Shown piece after piece: positions 1 to 11,690 of a DNA stretch of 64,000 nucleotides. The notes below the pieces were generated by a model. It was not told the DNA's origin. It saw only the letters and a program-made list of their open reading frames with translations, and searched no databases. Positions within the stretch are counted from its first letter, which is position 1; each line of letters opens with the position of its first letter. Source of the stretch: Hofstenia miamia (Eukaryota > Xenacoelomorpha > Acoela); contig SCFE01000103.1 of the NCBI GenBank assembly GCA_004352715.1, forward strand, positions 1,672,522 to 1,736,521, written 5' to 3'. The position numbers and the translations under genes are program-made.

Positions 1-296
1 TTCCCCCTACTATCATCCAACTGTAACTTTCTCACTTGTCCTGCAAGCCTCTGCTCTGTAACTTCTAATCCTGTTCTTGCCTTCCTCAATTCTTCCAACA
101 TTCTCTTCCTGTAACCCCTCTCATCTGGCCTGCTTCTTCTGTAACACTCCAGTGCTGTACTGTTCTGCTCATCTGTCCACTTATGCTGTTGTCCATTGGT
201 CTGTGTGGATACTATACTGCCACTTCTCGAGTCTACACTCCCAATTGTTGAGTCCACCTGTTGTTCGGAGATTCTTAGCATATAGTATCATGACTT

Positions 297-357
297 GTCA
301 TCATTATTACTATATTATCATTATTATTATGGTTATTATTATTATAATTATTATTAG
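297..357. repeat. (ATT/TTA)n microsatellite
   Basis: Imperfect run of ATT/TTA units with occasional interruptions, seen directly. Confidence 0.8.
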
Positions 358-445
358 ATTCAAAAGCAATTTTTATCTACAAGATACTAGTACAACAGCT
401 ATGAAGAAACAATGATGTACAAAAGCTATTCACAAAAATATTTAG

Positions 446-446
446 T

Positions 447-479
<33 letters not shown>
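446..479. repeat. (TA)n microsatellite
   Basis: Nearly pure TA dinucleotide run with one CA interruption. Confidence 0.9.
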
Positions 480-878
480 TGAAATGCGTGTGCAGATGTC
501 CACGTGTGTGTGTATTTGCATTTTATACAAAATTTTTGAAGGAATATAGTGTTATTATTGTCACTAAGTAGGCATTGTCTATTAAAGACTATTGTTCACA
601 ATTTCTTTCTGAATTTTTTTGAATTTTTTCAATTTTAACTTCTATACTTGAGTTATTCCATAATTTAGTTACAGTGTGGTAAAAACTATTAGAATGTTTA
701 TCAAAGCATAAAAATGAAATTGGGGCTTGACCAAATTCGAATTTAAATAATATGGTTAACATATGCATTTGAATTTGGTAAAATGGGGATAATATTTTGT
801 ATTTTAATCAGTAATCACATGCATTGTCATGTTTTTGTTCAAAATTCAGTATTTTAAGGGACCAATTGAAAGTCTTAG

Positions 879-2070
879 TGTAGAATCATGCCAATTCAGT
901 TTTCGCACTGAATTTAAAGTAACTTATTACTTTTCTTAGCTAATACAATATGTCTGCTTGACAATCTCCTAATTCCCTCCTTCTAAGTGAGTGTTCAGTT
1001 GACTAACTTAACTTAATACACATTAGCCTCTCTAACTGCGTAACTCACAACAGCTCATTTAGGAAAAGAGAGAAAGATTGAAGACAGGATCGACACCCAA
1101 AGGTTTGCCATATGGTTTCAGATACATATAAATCAGCCACAACTACAAAGTGCTCTTCTTCTCCACAGTGAAAACCATCAACAGAATTAGTGTGTGAATA
1201 GTGAACTCAGTGTGAGGGGATTGGTGACTACTTAAGAATTTAGTGCATTGATTGTTTTTTTATTATGAATTTGTAAGGATGATCGATTACAGCAACTGGG
1301 ATGCTTTAGCTTGTTATCAAGCCTTACATATAATAGCCCTACAGATATAGTAGTATATGATAGCCCTTGATACATGTAAACAATCAATGCTGCCAGCAAG
1401 AAAACAAATTCACAAGTCGGCTGAAGGTCTATGATAGGAAATACTGAGCAACTTAATTCTAATACTAAATTGATAATGAATGTGATATCAGAACATGATA
1501 CCTATTCATAACCTAAAAGCACTGCAAGGTAATTACAGCTGTCACCCTCACCGCCGTGGAATGGCTGATCATGAGGCTGCTCCAAGCATACCTTTAAACG
1601 GATGTGGGAACCACTATACAATTACCCCCAGTGCTTGAACGTTTAGCTTTCCATGCAAAATATAAAGTAACCTGACAAAAAGAATAAGTAAATCCAAACT
1701 AGATTTGTCCATCAATAATCATATCATTTCTAACATATTTATAGCACTTAGTAGTAAATAAGCGAATATTTTACTAGTACCTGTTTAATTGTTTTCTTGT
1801 TTACAGTTTTCCCTCAGTTTACAGTTCTGCTGATAATTACACAACGTCAGTGTTAATTAGATTATGCTGTTTGGCCATCTATTGTTTTGTCAAATACTGT
1901 AGAGCATAATTTGAATATAACTGCACAAAACAATTTACAAAATCAAATAATCAATCATATCATGTGTTTGCATATTACTTATTATAATCATTATAATATT
2001 TTTAGTCTTTGTTTCATCCATTCTTTCTCTCATCTTGACCACACATGATATTATGATGGATTATGTCCCA
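879..2070 (-). mobile_element. LTR of lineage H (3' LTR, minus sense)
   Basis: The segment lies directly after the ORF3 remnant and purine tract of copy H. On the minus strand it starts TGGGACATAATCC and its other end reads CATGATTCTACA, so it has TG...CA termini and is about 1.19 kb, similar to the other LTRs here. The end near 879-1110 is clearly repeated in reverse complement at about 61550-61804, sharing GAAGACAGGATCGACAC and the terminal AGAATCATGCCAA. It is a different LTR subfamily from the TGTAGCATC type. The far boundary is inferred from the repeated end; no target duplication could be confirmed. Confidence 0.6.
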
Positions 2071-2081
2071 CTCCCCCTCCA
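2071..2081 (-). promoter_or_regulatory. Polypurine tract of copy H
   Basis: On the minus strand the ORF3 stop is followed by GGAGGGGGAG and then the LTR start TGGGAC. A purine run abutting the 3' LTR is the expected plus-strand priming site of an LTR retroelement. Confidence 0.6.
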
Positions 2082-2085
2082 GCAT

Positions 2086-4635
2086 AGCTAATTAAGGATG
2101 ACTACTCGTTCTCCATGTACCATTTCAGCTGCCTTCTTAACAATATTATTCGCTTCTTTCATCTCCCAACTGATCTTCTCAAAATGCTCTTCTTTAGTGA
2201 TTTTTAACACTACATCTTTTTCCATTGTTAGCATCTTTTTGTGTCTGAGAAACAAAGGGTTCTTCAAGGATTTTGATATTGTACACATACTTCTCAACTC
2301 ATTAAGTTTTTCATTGAATATTTCATAATGCTTCTGGTATAGTCTCAGTCCTTTTATAGCTATCATCAATGTCATGATCGCATCAATTATGCTTGTATGT
2401 GCTAGATCAGGATGAATTGTTGTGTTCAGATAAAAGAACTCATATGTTGATCATAGTGACTTCAATATTGACGCTTCGTCATTGAAAGCACTTATATTTT
2501 CCATAACTTCCACTGCACTGATGTTTTCTGGGTCATTTTTCCCCAGTCACACCATCGTGATAATTTCTACATGCCGCATTACATCGTAATACCAGTATTG
2601 TGAGCTCCATAATTCTCCCCACACAATGTTGTTTATCCCTGACAATAATATTACTGTTTGCATGGATCATTTCTTGATTTTGCTCCGGACTTTTTGCATT
2701 TGCTTATGTATTGGTTCACCTTCACAGTACAGATTGTACGGTGTCACTTCTCCTTCTATAAAAACTCTTTCTTTGTTATCATTCTTTAATAAAGTTTCCT
2801 TAGATTTTTTATATTTTTCGTCATTCACGATGTGCTCTGCTGCTTGTCAGTTGTTGACATATGTGTTTTCTTCATGCCATACTGCCTTAGCTGCCTTTTT
2901 GTCTTTTAGTCTCCATGTTGGCAACAGCATTGATATAAAAATTGTTGGTGGCAGCATACATTTCAAAAGCATTGTCATCATTTTTTCTTCTATGGCTTTA
3001 TATGTGCCCTGCATTTCTGCGGTTGTTGCCATCCCAAATGTAGCTGGGTAATTGTTTTTAGCTTTCTTGATGTTCTCCCAGAATGTGTCTGTCAATCCAT
3101 TCTTCATTAAATTCTGCGCCATTTCTGATCTTATTACCATTTTCGAGGTAATGCATTCAATATCCACAGCTATTTGATTCTGTGGTTGTAACATTTCATT
3201 GATTTCATTCTGTGTAAACACTTCCATGCACAATATTTTTATTAACGATTTCATTTCACGTTCATACACCTCACCAAATATTCTCTGCATGATATTGTTT
3301 GTACATTCTCTTCAAACTGTAATCTCTACCAACAATCCTTCATCATCTGTATCTACCCATGAAAGCTCGCTTGGCTCTTGCTCACCCCACTTTTCTAGAT
3401 TAACGTTATCAATCACTCATTGAGTATTAGGAGTTAAAGCGATGTTTGTAGATTGTAGTAATCTTTCTTTGATTTCCATTTCCTCTTTACTTTTACTCAC
3501 CATTTCAATGATTTTGATAGAACAATTTTTTCCCTCTCTTCTCATCATTTCCAACCATTTTATAATTTTGGTGTACACACATTGGGGAAAGTCCTTTAAG
3601 TATTTCTTTATCTCTTTTGTTATCACCTCATGTACTTTCTTTTCCTCTACTAACTTTATTGTTTGTAGTGTATCTGCATGTTCTCTCCTGATGAGATTTC
3701 GTGTTGTAAGCCAAGGTTGAAATTTAAGTGAACGTAATTTCATGTTCAAAGTCTCTCCCCACATATACTTCTTTGTCTTGTCAGTGAGTATATCGATTTC
3801 ACTTGGACAAATGCCTGTTTTATTAGCGAGTTCTATCACACTTGTTGTGTCAATAGTCTTGTAAAGTGTTTTTCAAATCTTTGCTGCACTTTCTTTATAG
3901 GTGATAAAGGTAACATTTCAACGTTCTGTAATAGCCACTGTTTTAAATTCGTGGGAATGGGTGCAAAAGTGATTTCGTACTTCTTGTGTCTGGCTATTTA
4001 TCTGCGTTCTTTTCTCATTATCAGCAGTACCAATTTTTCATTACTTGTTAATGCAATTGCTAATATCCATATCACTGTTCTGGCCCTGATTTTGGGTGCA
4101 TAAATTTCTTTGAACAATAGTGTTTAGAAATTTTGTTTGGCTTCCATTTTGTATGCTCGTTTGACTTCATACAACATTGCTTCAACGCTTTTGTGATATT
4201 TCTTCATGGGAGACCTTATATCAATCAGTGGCCATTCTTCATGAAATGGTTTGTCTGCTTTTATTTCCGACCATTCTTTTGCTATTTTTTCTAAGTGGTC
4301 AGGCATCTGGTTCAAACTACATTTGAGGAATATGTTACCAGTTTCTTCTAAGTTTTCATCCATTCTTAGCAATTCCATTGTTCTCACTTGGTAAATTAGA
4401 CGAAATATTTTTTGCTCAAAAATCTTTATCCTGACAGATGGCGCTCGAAAATGCTTAATATAGCCTATCTTAATACATTAGGAAATTTTATTTTGTGCAA
4501 TTTCTTCTAAAGTATGCAACATTTTCAAAAACAACAGTGCTAATATGAATGCTAATGTCGTTAAGATTCCACAGAACCATTAAAGTACTCATTTACTGTC
4601 CTAGTTTTTTGTACAATTCATGGCAGCTTTTTGTC
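2086..4635 (-). pseudogene. ORF3 remnant of lineage H (C-terminal part)
   Basis: Broken minus-strand reading frames spread over 2.5 kb align in order with the intact ORF3 of copy B (42120-45230). 4124-4387 matches the FIKCS region, 3417-3839 the KYMWGE region, 2847-3290 the block with FWENI and PATFGMAT, and 2088-2375 the C-terminus around MTLMIAIKGLRLY. Stops and indels separate the pieces. The protein is about half identical to the B type by eye, so it is a separate old lineage. Where B has GVNDI, this lineage has GINNI. The end ILN-stop lies just before the purine tract. The N-terminal part is lost in the N gap from 4636. Function unknown. Confidence 0.7.
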
Positions 4636-5635
4636 NNNNNNNNNNNNNNNNNNNNNNNNNNNNNNNNNNNNNNNNNNNNNNNNNNNNNNNNNNNNNNNNN
4701 NNNNNNNNNNNNNNNNNNNNNNNNNNNNNNNNNNNNNNNNNNNNNNNNNNNNNNNNNNNNNNNNNNNNNNNNNNNNNNNNNNNNNNNNNNNNNNNNNNNN
4801 NNNNNNNNNNNNNNNNNNNNNNNNNNNNNNNNNNNNNNNNNNNNNNNNNNNNNNNNNNNNNNNNNNNNNNNNNNNNNNNNNNNNNNNNNNNNNNNNNNNN
4901 NNNNNNNNNNNNNNNNNNNNNNNNNNNNNNNNNNNNNNNNNNNNNNNNNNNNNNNNNNNNNNNNNNNNNNNNNNNNNNNNNNNNNNNNNNNNNNNNNNNN
5001 NNNNNNNNNNNNNNNNNNNNNNNNNNNNNNNNNNNNNNNNNNNNNNNNNNNNNNNNNNNNNNNNNNNNNNNNNNNNNNNNNNNNNNNNNNNNNNNNNNNN
5101 NNNNNNNNNNNNNNNNNNNNNNNNNNNNNNNNNNNNNNNNNNNNNNNNNNNNNNNNNNNNNNNNNNNNNNNNNNNNNNNNNNNNNNNNNNNNNNNNNNNN
5201 NNNNNNNNNNNNNNNNNNNNNNNNNNNNNNNNNNNNNNNNNNNNNNNNNNNNNNNNNNNNNNNNNNNNNNNNNNNNNNNNNNNNNNNNNNNNNNNNNNNN
5301 NNNNNNNNNNNNNNNNNNNNNNNNNNNNNNNNNNNNNNNNNNNNNNNNNNNNNNNNNNNNNNNNNNNNNNNNNNNNNNNNNNNNNNNNNNNNNNNNNNNN
5401 NNNNNNNNNNNNNNNNNNNNNNNNNNNNNNNNNNNNNNNNNNNNNNNNNNNNNNNNNNNNNNNNNNNNNNNNNNNNNNNNNNNNNNNNNNNNNNNNNNNN
5501 NNNNNNNNNNNNNNNNNNNNNNNNNNNNNNNNNNNNNNNNNNNNNNNNNNNNNNNNNNNNNNNNNNNNNNNNNNNNNNNNNNNNNNNNNNNNNNNNNNNN
5601 NNNNNNNNNNNNNNNNNNNNNNNNNNNNNNNNNNN
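4636..5635. other. Assembly gap, 1,000 N
   Basis: Exactly 1,000 N, a conventional gap of unknown size. A TA run begins right after it (5636-5654). Confidence 0.98.
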
Positions 5636-5959
5636 TATATATATATATATATATTCATAAATACTTCTTCATAATATTGGTTTGTAAATTTATGCTAATA
5701 AAATATAAGTTTATGTTCATAATTCTTATAATAATGGGGGTTGCTTGCAATTTTATTAAAAAATCACACTTATACATGCATATGGAAATAATAGAAGGTT
5801 CACAAGGAAACATACATTTATATGTTTTCCATTCTTTTATATATGTAAAAGATTATATTAGGTATTTGATTTTTTATTACAAATTCCAAAATTTTGAAAA
5901 TGTATCAGATGGCCTAATTGCTCAGATAGTGTGGTCACCTACTTGAAATTAATAGCTAT
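5636..5959. other. AT-rich spacer
   Basis: TA repeat followed by AT-rich sequence. Open frames are chance low-complexity translations; no gene is supported. Confidence 0.5.
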
Positions 5960-7116
5960 TGTAGCATAATCCAAAGCATAATGCTGCTAAAAGAAGAGAA
6001 GGATGGATGATTAGTCAGAATTAAGATTGAATAATTATTTAGTGATTGAAAACAATTTGATTTATGTGTCATCATTATGTTTGTAAAATGCAACCAAGAA
6101 ACAATATAGCAAGTAAGTACTTGTCAACAAATAATTTGACAAAACCAAGGGGGCAATAATGCTTCCATTATTTTTAGCCATTTTCACAGACAACAAATTC
6201 AAATTTCAAATGACAGGTACTTTTTGAATTGTACTATAAATAGAGCAGAAATCAATTTGAAAACTGTTGAAGTAAATTCTTTGAACATCTTATCTTTAGA
6301 TTTCTTTTGGTTTGCTTATTATTAAATAATGTTGAGCTAAATGGTAGATGCATTAGTAGTGGCTTGGGCACACATCAGGAGCAATTTGAGGGTCCTTGAT
6401 CCAAGCCATGAACCTGCATTTACATTAGGGGTACAAATAGGAGTTTCTCTCTGTTTAGCTGACTATTGATTCATTTGTTTGCATGGATTAGATAATTGAT
6501 TTCAGAAATAATGCTAGTTAGCCTACTGTAAGTTATATCTATATTACATTATCTTGACTAATTAAGTGACCCATAAATAGACTGATAAATAGACCAATCA
6601 TGTATTGTTATCTAAATGTAAGGTAGGAAGCTGCAAGTAACTATTTACTTTGTTTATCTATATTAATTAAAGCCAATAGTTTTTGGTAATGGCTGAAGTA
6701 ATATTTATTAAGCAGCTAGTAACATTGCCAGGTTGTGAAGTACAAAGTTACACATTACAAATTGAGTTTAAGTCAGTTACATCCAGCCTTGAGGCTTGCA
6801 CTGAGTTAGGATAGGGAACACATAAGTTACTTTGTTGAGCTGAGAAGTGGAACTACTCAATCAACAATGGAGGTACATGAGTGTGGATTGATTTGGAGAT
6901 CAGAGTTGGCCAGAGGCCACAGTGAAATCACGGAAGGAAACTGTGACGAAGTCATAAATAAATAGTAAAGGATTACTTGAAATTAAAACAAGTTAATAAC
7001 AATGTATCTCATGTTGGAGTAAAGAACTAATATCAGTACATCCCTACCCACAACTAACAAGAAATTATAATTTAAAAGAATTAACTCTCTGTTAAAGCCT
7101 GGTAGCAGATGCTACA
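5960..7116 (+). mobile_element. 5' LTR of copy A (sense)
   Basis: Starts TGTAGCATAATCC and ends GCAGATGCTACA, 1,157 bp, immediately followed by a primer-binding-like sequence. Internal stretches are the reverse complement of LTRs elsewhere in the window, for example the motif around CAAATTTCAAATGACAGGTAC at about 6200 and the segment around GAGTTTAAGTCAGTTAC at about 6760. CpG is strongly depleted compared with the young LTRs. Bases 5956-5959 (CTAT) could be the left target duplication; the right partner was not found. Confidence 0.8.
6235..6242 (+). promoter_or_regulatory. TATA box in the 5' LTR of copy A
   Basis: TATAAATA lies in the sense strand about 275 bp inside the LTR. The matching place in younger LTRs has TATTTAAATAG-type sequence with an AATAAA about 35 nt downstream (for example minus strand near 23768 and 23724-23729). 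This fits an LTR promoter and poly(A) signal; it is inferred from position and motif only. Confidence 0.5.
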
Positions 7117-7131
7117 TGGTGACCATGACAG
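7117..7131 (+). promoter_or_regulatory. Primer binding site, probably tRNA-Arg
   Basis: TGGTGACCATGACAG follows the LTR end directly. TGG matches the CCA tail, and the rest resembles the 3' end complement of an arginine tRNA (a TGGCGACCGTGGC-type sequence, from memory) with differences that are all C-to-T or G-to-A, as CpG decay would give. The tRNA assignment is an inference. Confidence 0.5.
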
Positions 7132-7349
7132 ATTAATAACAAGAAGAACAATCAATGAACTAACATCCTGACTCAGGACTTAGAGTCAAAAAAGAAAGAA
7201 ACACAACCAATACATGTGATAGCAGAAGACATGTGAAGAAGACCACCAATACAGCACACAGTCAGCTACTACCACTACACTTAACTTAAAGCAGGTTCAG
7301 AAACAGAGAATCGCACCAAGCTGCTAGCCACTACTAATTGTAAATCAGA
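7132..7349 (+). other. Untranslated leader of copy A
   Basis: About 220 bp between the primer site and the first gag ATG. AT- and A-rich, with no long open frame. Confidence 0.5.
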
Positions 7350-8990
7350 ATGACAAATACAAAAGGAAAGAAAGGTAGTGCCAAGAAAGGCACAAGTAAA
7401 AAACCCCCACCTCAAGGAGAACACATTCAGAAACAGACGCATCCCCTACAGAACTGGAAACCTTACATATGTCCCCAGAAACAGGATCCAGCAAAGTCTT
7501 AAATATCATAAAACAAACAAATGAGACAGAAACAATACTGAGATCCAAGATACAATTATTGGTGGAAAGGATGGTGAAACTAGAGCAAGAGAACAAAAAT
7601 GCAATGAGCAAATTAAAAATTGAAATGGACAATTGCCTAGAAAACCAAAGTGAAAATTTTCAAAGAGACATCAAAGCATTAACAACCCAGCTAGCACAAT
7701 CAAACAAATGCTTCCAGGAATAGAATGCAAAATGGGAAAATATATGCCAACAATTAGAAGATGAGAACAGGCAGCTAATTCTAGACAATGACATACAAGC
7801 ACAAGAACTGGAACAGGTCAAAGATAAACTCAGATCAACATAATTGGACAGAGACAAGAATCATGAAAACCAAATGTGAGAATTAGAAGATCTGAGACAC
7901 AAACTGAGAGCAATACAAGGTAACAAAGAGGAAAATCTGAGGGCAACACAAATGCATGAAATAACAGTTGAGCAATTAAACGAAAGAAGTCTACAGGCAT
8001 CACACATAAACTTTAAAAAACAATTCAGAGAAGCAGAAGAGGAAGAGGAACAAGAAAAGAACCAAATCATTGACAAAATTACAAAGGCAGTGACCAACCA
8101 GCTCACAATAAATGAACACATAAACATGTGAAGGAGACCAACCTATGAAGCTCAATGCTACCAGAGTATAGTCATAACAACATGATACCATGCAAGGCAA
8201 CTCTGCTGAAATTCAATGGAAAGGTTGACAGTTACAACCCAACATTCCTCAAATGGCTGCAGATGTTTAAGATCACAATGGCTGAAAGGAAAGTAAGCCA
8301 ACAAGTGGCAGTGGCAAGATTCCCATTATACTTAGCAGGAGCAGCATCCCAACACTATCTACTCTTAGACACTGATATGAAAAGGGACTACAAATGACTA
8401 ATCAGAGACTTCATATACTACTATGAAAACAAAAGCTTTAAAAACCAATACCAAATTATATTTAACTCAACAAAGATGAGAAATACAGACAATATATACA
8501 AAATTACATCCAGCAGGTGGAATGATTGGTAACACTCAGCTCAAGGGGAAACAAATATTCAAAATACGACCTTTTTTCCCACATTTGTAAGGGAATGCCA
8601 GAGAATATTAGAACACAATTTGAAATCAAGTGTGACATGGATGACAAATTGGAAAAAATGATTAGGAAAGCCATAGATATACAGGCAACAATTGAAAATA
8701 ATATCTGCATCTATGAGAAAGCAGTATGGAACAAGGAAAAGCCAACAGAATGGTGAAACAGTTATAAAACACAGACAGCAAACACCAAAGCCTATAAGGA
8801 AAACAAGACAGAGAAGTTCATTAACATAAAAAATAAAGAGGGAAAGTCAAAGAAAGTTAGAGAAAGAGACATCAAGTGTTACAACTGTAGAAAGAAGGGG
8901 CACAGGAAAGACGAGTGCAGAAAACTGAGCACTGATAATGATTATGATGAACCTGAACAGTATCAACACAATAATGATAATGATAAACAG
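7350..8990 (+). pseudogene. gag: gag of copy A (coiled coil, capsid region, CCHC)
   Basis: The structural polyprotein begins at ATG 7350 with a basic stretch (MTNTKGKKGSAKK) that matches a second gag start on the minus strand at 37444. A glutamine/glutamate-rich coiled coil follows (about 7469-8130), then a capsid-like region (8155-8756) with WLQMFK and YLAGAASQHYLLL. A zinc knuckle of CX2CX4HX4C form (CYNCRKKGHRKDEC) lies at about 8880-8922. Several in-frame stops and shifts break it. The order coiled coil, capsid, CCHC fits a Ty3/Gypsy Gag. It cannot make a full protein as it stands. Confidence 0.75.
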
Positions 8991-9780
8991 AATACTGACA
9001 AAGGCAACAATCAACACAGGAGTGGCAACATTGATAATAACAGATGAATGTGCAATGAAGCTAGGATTTAAATGAGAGGATTTAGAATGATCAAACAAAA
9101 GACTAATCAAATGCATTCAGAGAATACATAGACACAAAAGACAAGCTCAATGCAGTACAAATCAGGATAGCAAACACACCCTTTGAGCAATCATGAGTAG
9201 TGATAGACACTCACAACAATTTATTGCCATATGAGGTGATATTAGGCAACAACTTCCTAACAAAAAACAGATGCATGATAAGCTACTCCAATAGAACAAT
9301 TAAATTAAGGGAAGAGGAAATCAAAATTGAAGAACAAGAAGGAAAGCTATCAACAATAGTATTTGAACTGGAAGAAGACATAAAGCTGCAGCCATATCAA
9401 TGGAGGATGCATGAAATTAAAGCAGTAGATGAAAACACAGCAGGTATAATGTTCTGTGATAACAAAGGGATCAATTTCAAAAGAGTTTCAATGCCTTCAA
9501 GTGTGTGCGCTAAAAAAAGGGAAAAGGAAGAATACTGATACTAAATGCCACAAATCACAACATGAATATGAAAAAAAGAAATGTAAGAATACTTGGAAAG
9601 TATGTTAAATCCAGCATCAAAGCCATCTGGAAGACAATGGAAGACATTGATGAGCAGATTAGTTTGTATGGTTGATTCAAGGACTTAGAAAGGAAAACAG
9701 GAGGTACTCCACACTGCTGATTCAAGGGCAACTGGACGAAAACCATCAATGTAGCAAGTACTCCCTACAGCTGACTCAAG
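8991..9780 (+). pseudogene. pol: Protease and protease-RT linker of copy A
   Basis: An aspartic protease core is visible at about 9001-9080: ATINTGVATLIITDE, where the intact relative in copy G has IDTGAATLIITDE. The catalytic Asp codon is therefore Asn here (AAC at 9013-9015). A conserved stretch of unknown role follows (DIKLQPYQWRMHEI, then SMPSS). The linker before the RT holds three copies of a GATTCAAGG-type motif at 9674, 9719 and 9773. Stops interrupt the frame. Confidence 0.65.
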
Positions 9781-10892
9781 GGCAGAGGGATGAAAGCAAG
9801 TGAAGAAGACCAGTATAAAATACTTGATCTGTTGGAGGAGGAATACCAACACATAAATGAAATACAACTACAACAACTCAGAGAGGTGCTGGAGAGACAT
9901 AAACAAATATTCAATTATGGAGAAATAAGCATGGGCATGGCAATAGGTGAAACACGCAAAATAATTACAACAATGAACAAGCCAATGAAACTGCCAGTGA
10001 GATGAGTGCCAGAGCAGATGAAGGATGAATATAATATAAGACTCAACAAATTAATTGACAATAAAATAATCTGACCCAGCAAAAGTCCATATGCAGTGCC
10101 AACAGCATTTGTAAAGCAAGGAGAAAAATACAGATTATGTATATACTTCCAAAAAACTGAACAAAGTAACAAAAAAGGATTTGTACCCTCTTCCTAGAAT
10201 AGAGGATATGCAATACAAAGCAAGCAAGCACAAATATTTTATGTCAATAGATCTATGCAAGGCGTATTGGCAAGTTAAAATGGAAGAGGAAGACATTGAA
10301 AAGACAGTGTTTATAACTCCATACAGCTTGTACAAATGGATATACATGGCTTTTGGTTTATGTAATGCACTGGAAACTTTCCAAAGATATATAACAAAAG
10401 TAATAAAGAACAAGAGACACAAAATGGAGGAAGGCATGAATGTGTACATTGATGATATCATTGTAGCAAGGAACACAATAGAAGAGCATTTAGAGAAATT
10501 GGAAAGAACACTATTGATCCTGGAAAAAGCAGGCTTATGAATTAACAAATTAAACAAATGTGATATATTAAAAGAAAAGATCATATTCCTAGGATGAGTG
10601 ATTGAGAAAGGGTGAATATGCATGAAAGATAACACAAGAGATATGATCTGAAGAATAGAGAAGCCAAACAACAAAAAAGACATACAGAGGATAATGGGGT
10701 TCTTCAACTACTACAGAACATTTACCCAACATCACAGGAAAAACTGCCAAGATGACGCAGCTAATGAGGAAATCAGTGCCCTTTATATGGACTTGTCAAG
10801 AACAGGAAGAACTAGATAATATAAAGGAAGAGTTAGCCAAACTGCCATCACTAAACATGCCTGACTACAGCAAAATATATTTATAAATCAAT

Positions 10893-11371
10893 CACAAGTC
10901 CTAAGCAGTCAATTCAAATAAATACTGCCACTAAATTTTATAAAATTGTAAAATGCCTTCCACCCTATAATTGCATAAAAATCCCAGAATTTTCAAACAA
11001 GATCAACAAAAGAACAAAAAGATTTACTGTAAACAAGTATAAATCTAAAATAAAACGAAATTCTTTTATAAATAATGCAATAAGGCAATGGAATGAATTT
11101 CCTCAAGAGATCAAATGTATTAAGGAATTATTTCTAAAGCAAAAGTTCATCTGTGGAAAAGCTTGGGTAGGCTACAAATTTTATAATACTGATTATACTA
11201 CTACTACAAGACTATAATATCTGTAGCCTAAAATGACGCTTTTCTTGTATATATTTCATGTCTTTTTTTTATTATTTTTGTACATTATTGACGCTATTTA
11301 GAGAACTTATCAGTTTCTGAAATTGTAAATAAAAGTCTCTAAATATAGAATATCTTATCTTATCTTATCTT
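10893..11371 (+). mobile_element. 5'-truncated non-LTR retroelement (CR1/L2-like 3' end)
   Basis: The RNase H frame of copy A is interrupted by about 480 bp that encodes, around 10918-11217, the typical C-terminal tail of a CR1/L2/jockey-type reverse transcriptase (RNSFINNAIRQWNEFPQEI resembles the usual NSFxxRxxxxWNxLPxxI pattern). It ends in a short tandem tail of TCTTA units (about 11350-11371). The element sequence is bounded by ATCAAT at 10887-10892 and ATCAAT at 11372-11377, a plausible 6-bp target duplication, and copy A coding resumes right after it. Only the 3' end is present. Confidence 0.75.
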
Positions 11372-11613
11372 ATCAATGCTAGTAAGGTAGCAATCAGAGC
11401 AACACTTGGACAATTGAAGAACAACAAAGAAGTGCTGATACAGTTTTTTTAGCTGCAAATTAAAACCAAGTGAGGAGAACTATGGATCAACAAAGCTAGA
11501 GATGCTTGCTTTGATTGAGAGCATCAAGAAATTCAGACATTTTCTAATTGGGCGAGAATTCAGAGTCTGCACAGATAACAGCAGCTTAGCATGGCTCAAA
11601 AAATTCTCAGGAN

Positions 11614-11690
11614 CGCAGCTGGCGCTTCTCAATCTCATCTCTTAATTCTTTGAGTTGGATGTGAATCGCTTTTCCACTCGTGTATAGCTT
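11614..11690 (-). other. Misplaced ORF3 fragment after a single-N join
   Basis: After the N at 11613 about 77 bp on the minus strand read SGKAIHIQLKELRDEIEKRQ, the ORF3 segment also seen near 42720-42780. The RNase H sequence of 11533-11612 is then repeated exactly at 11691-11769. An out-of-place fragment plus duplication at an N strongly suggests a misassembled join rather than biology. Confidence 0.65.

Larger units (their letters stand above)
1..878. other. Non-coding AT-rich stretch with microsatellites
   Basis: No gene is supported here. The only long open frame (77-415 plus) reads into a TTA/ATT-type microsatellite and has no recognisable domain. A trinucleotide run occupies about 297-357 and a (TA)n run about 446-479. 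Nothing else structured is visible before the LTR that begins at 879. Confidence 0.6.

Noticed and set aside
4549-5946. Open frames spanning the 1,000-N gaps (also 35264-36421, 37417-38639, 53389-54498)
   Set aside because: They are created by reading through N and carry no evidence of coding.
7100-7109. TGGTAGCAGA as an initiator-tRNA-Met primer site
   Set aside because: It matches the start of a tRNA-iMet primer site but lies inside the LTR end, which by comparison with 13496 (revcomp) runs to TACA at 7116; the primer site must follow that.
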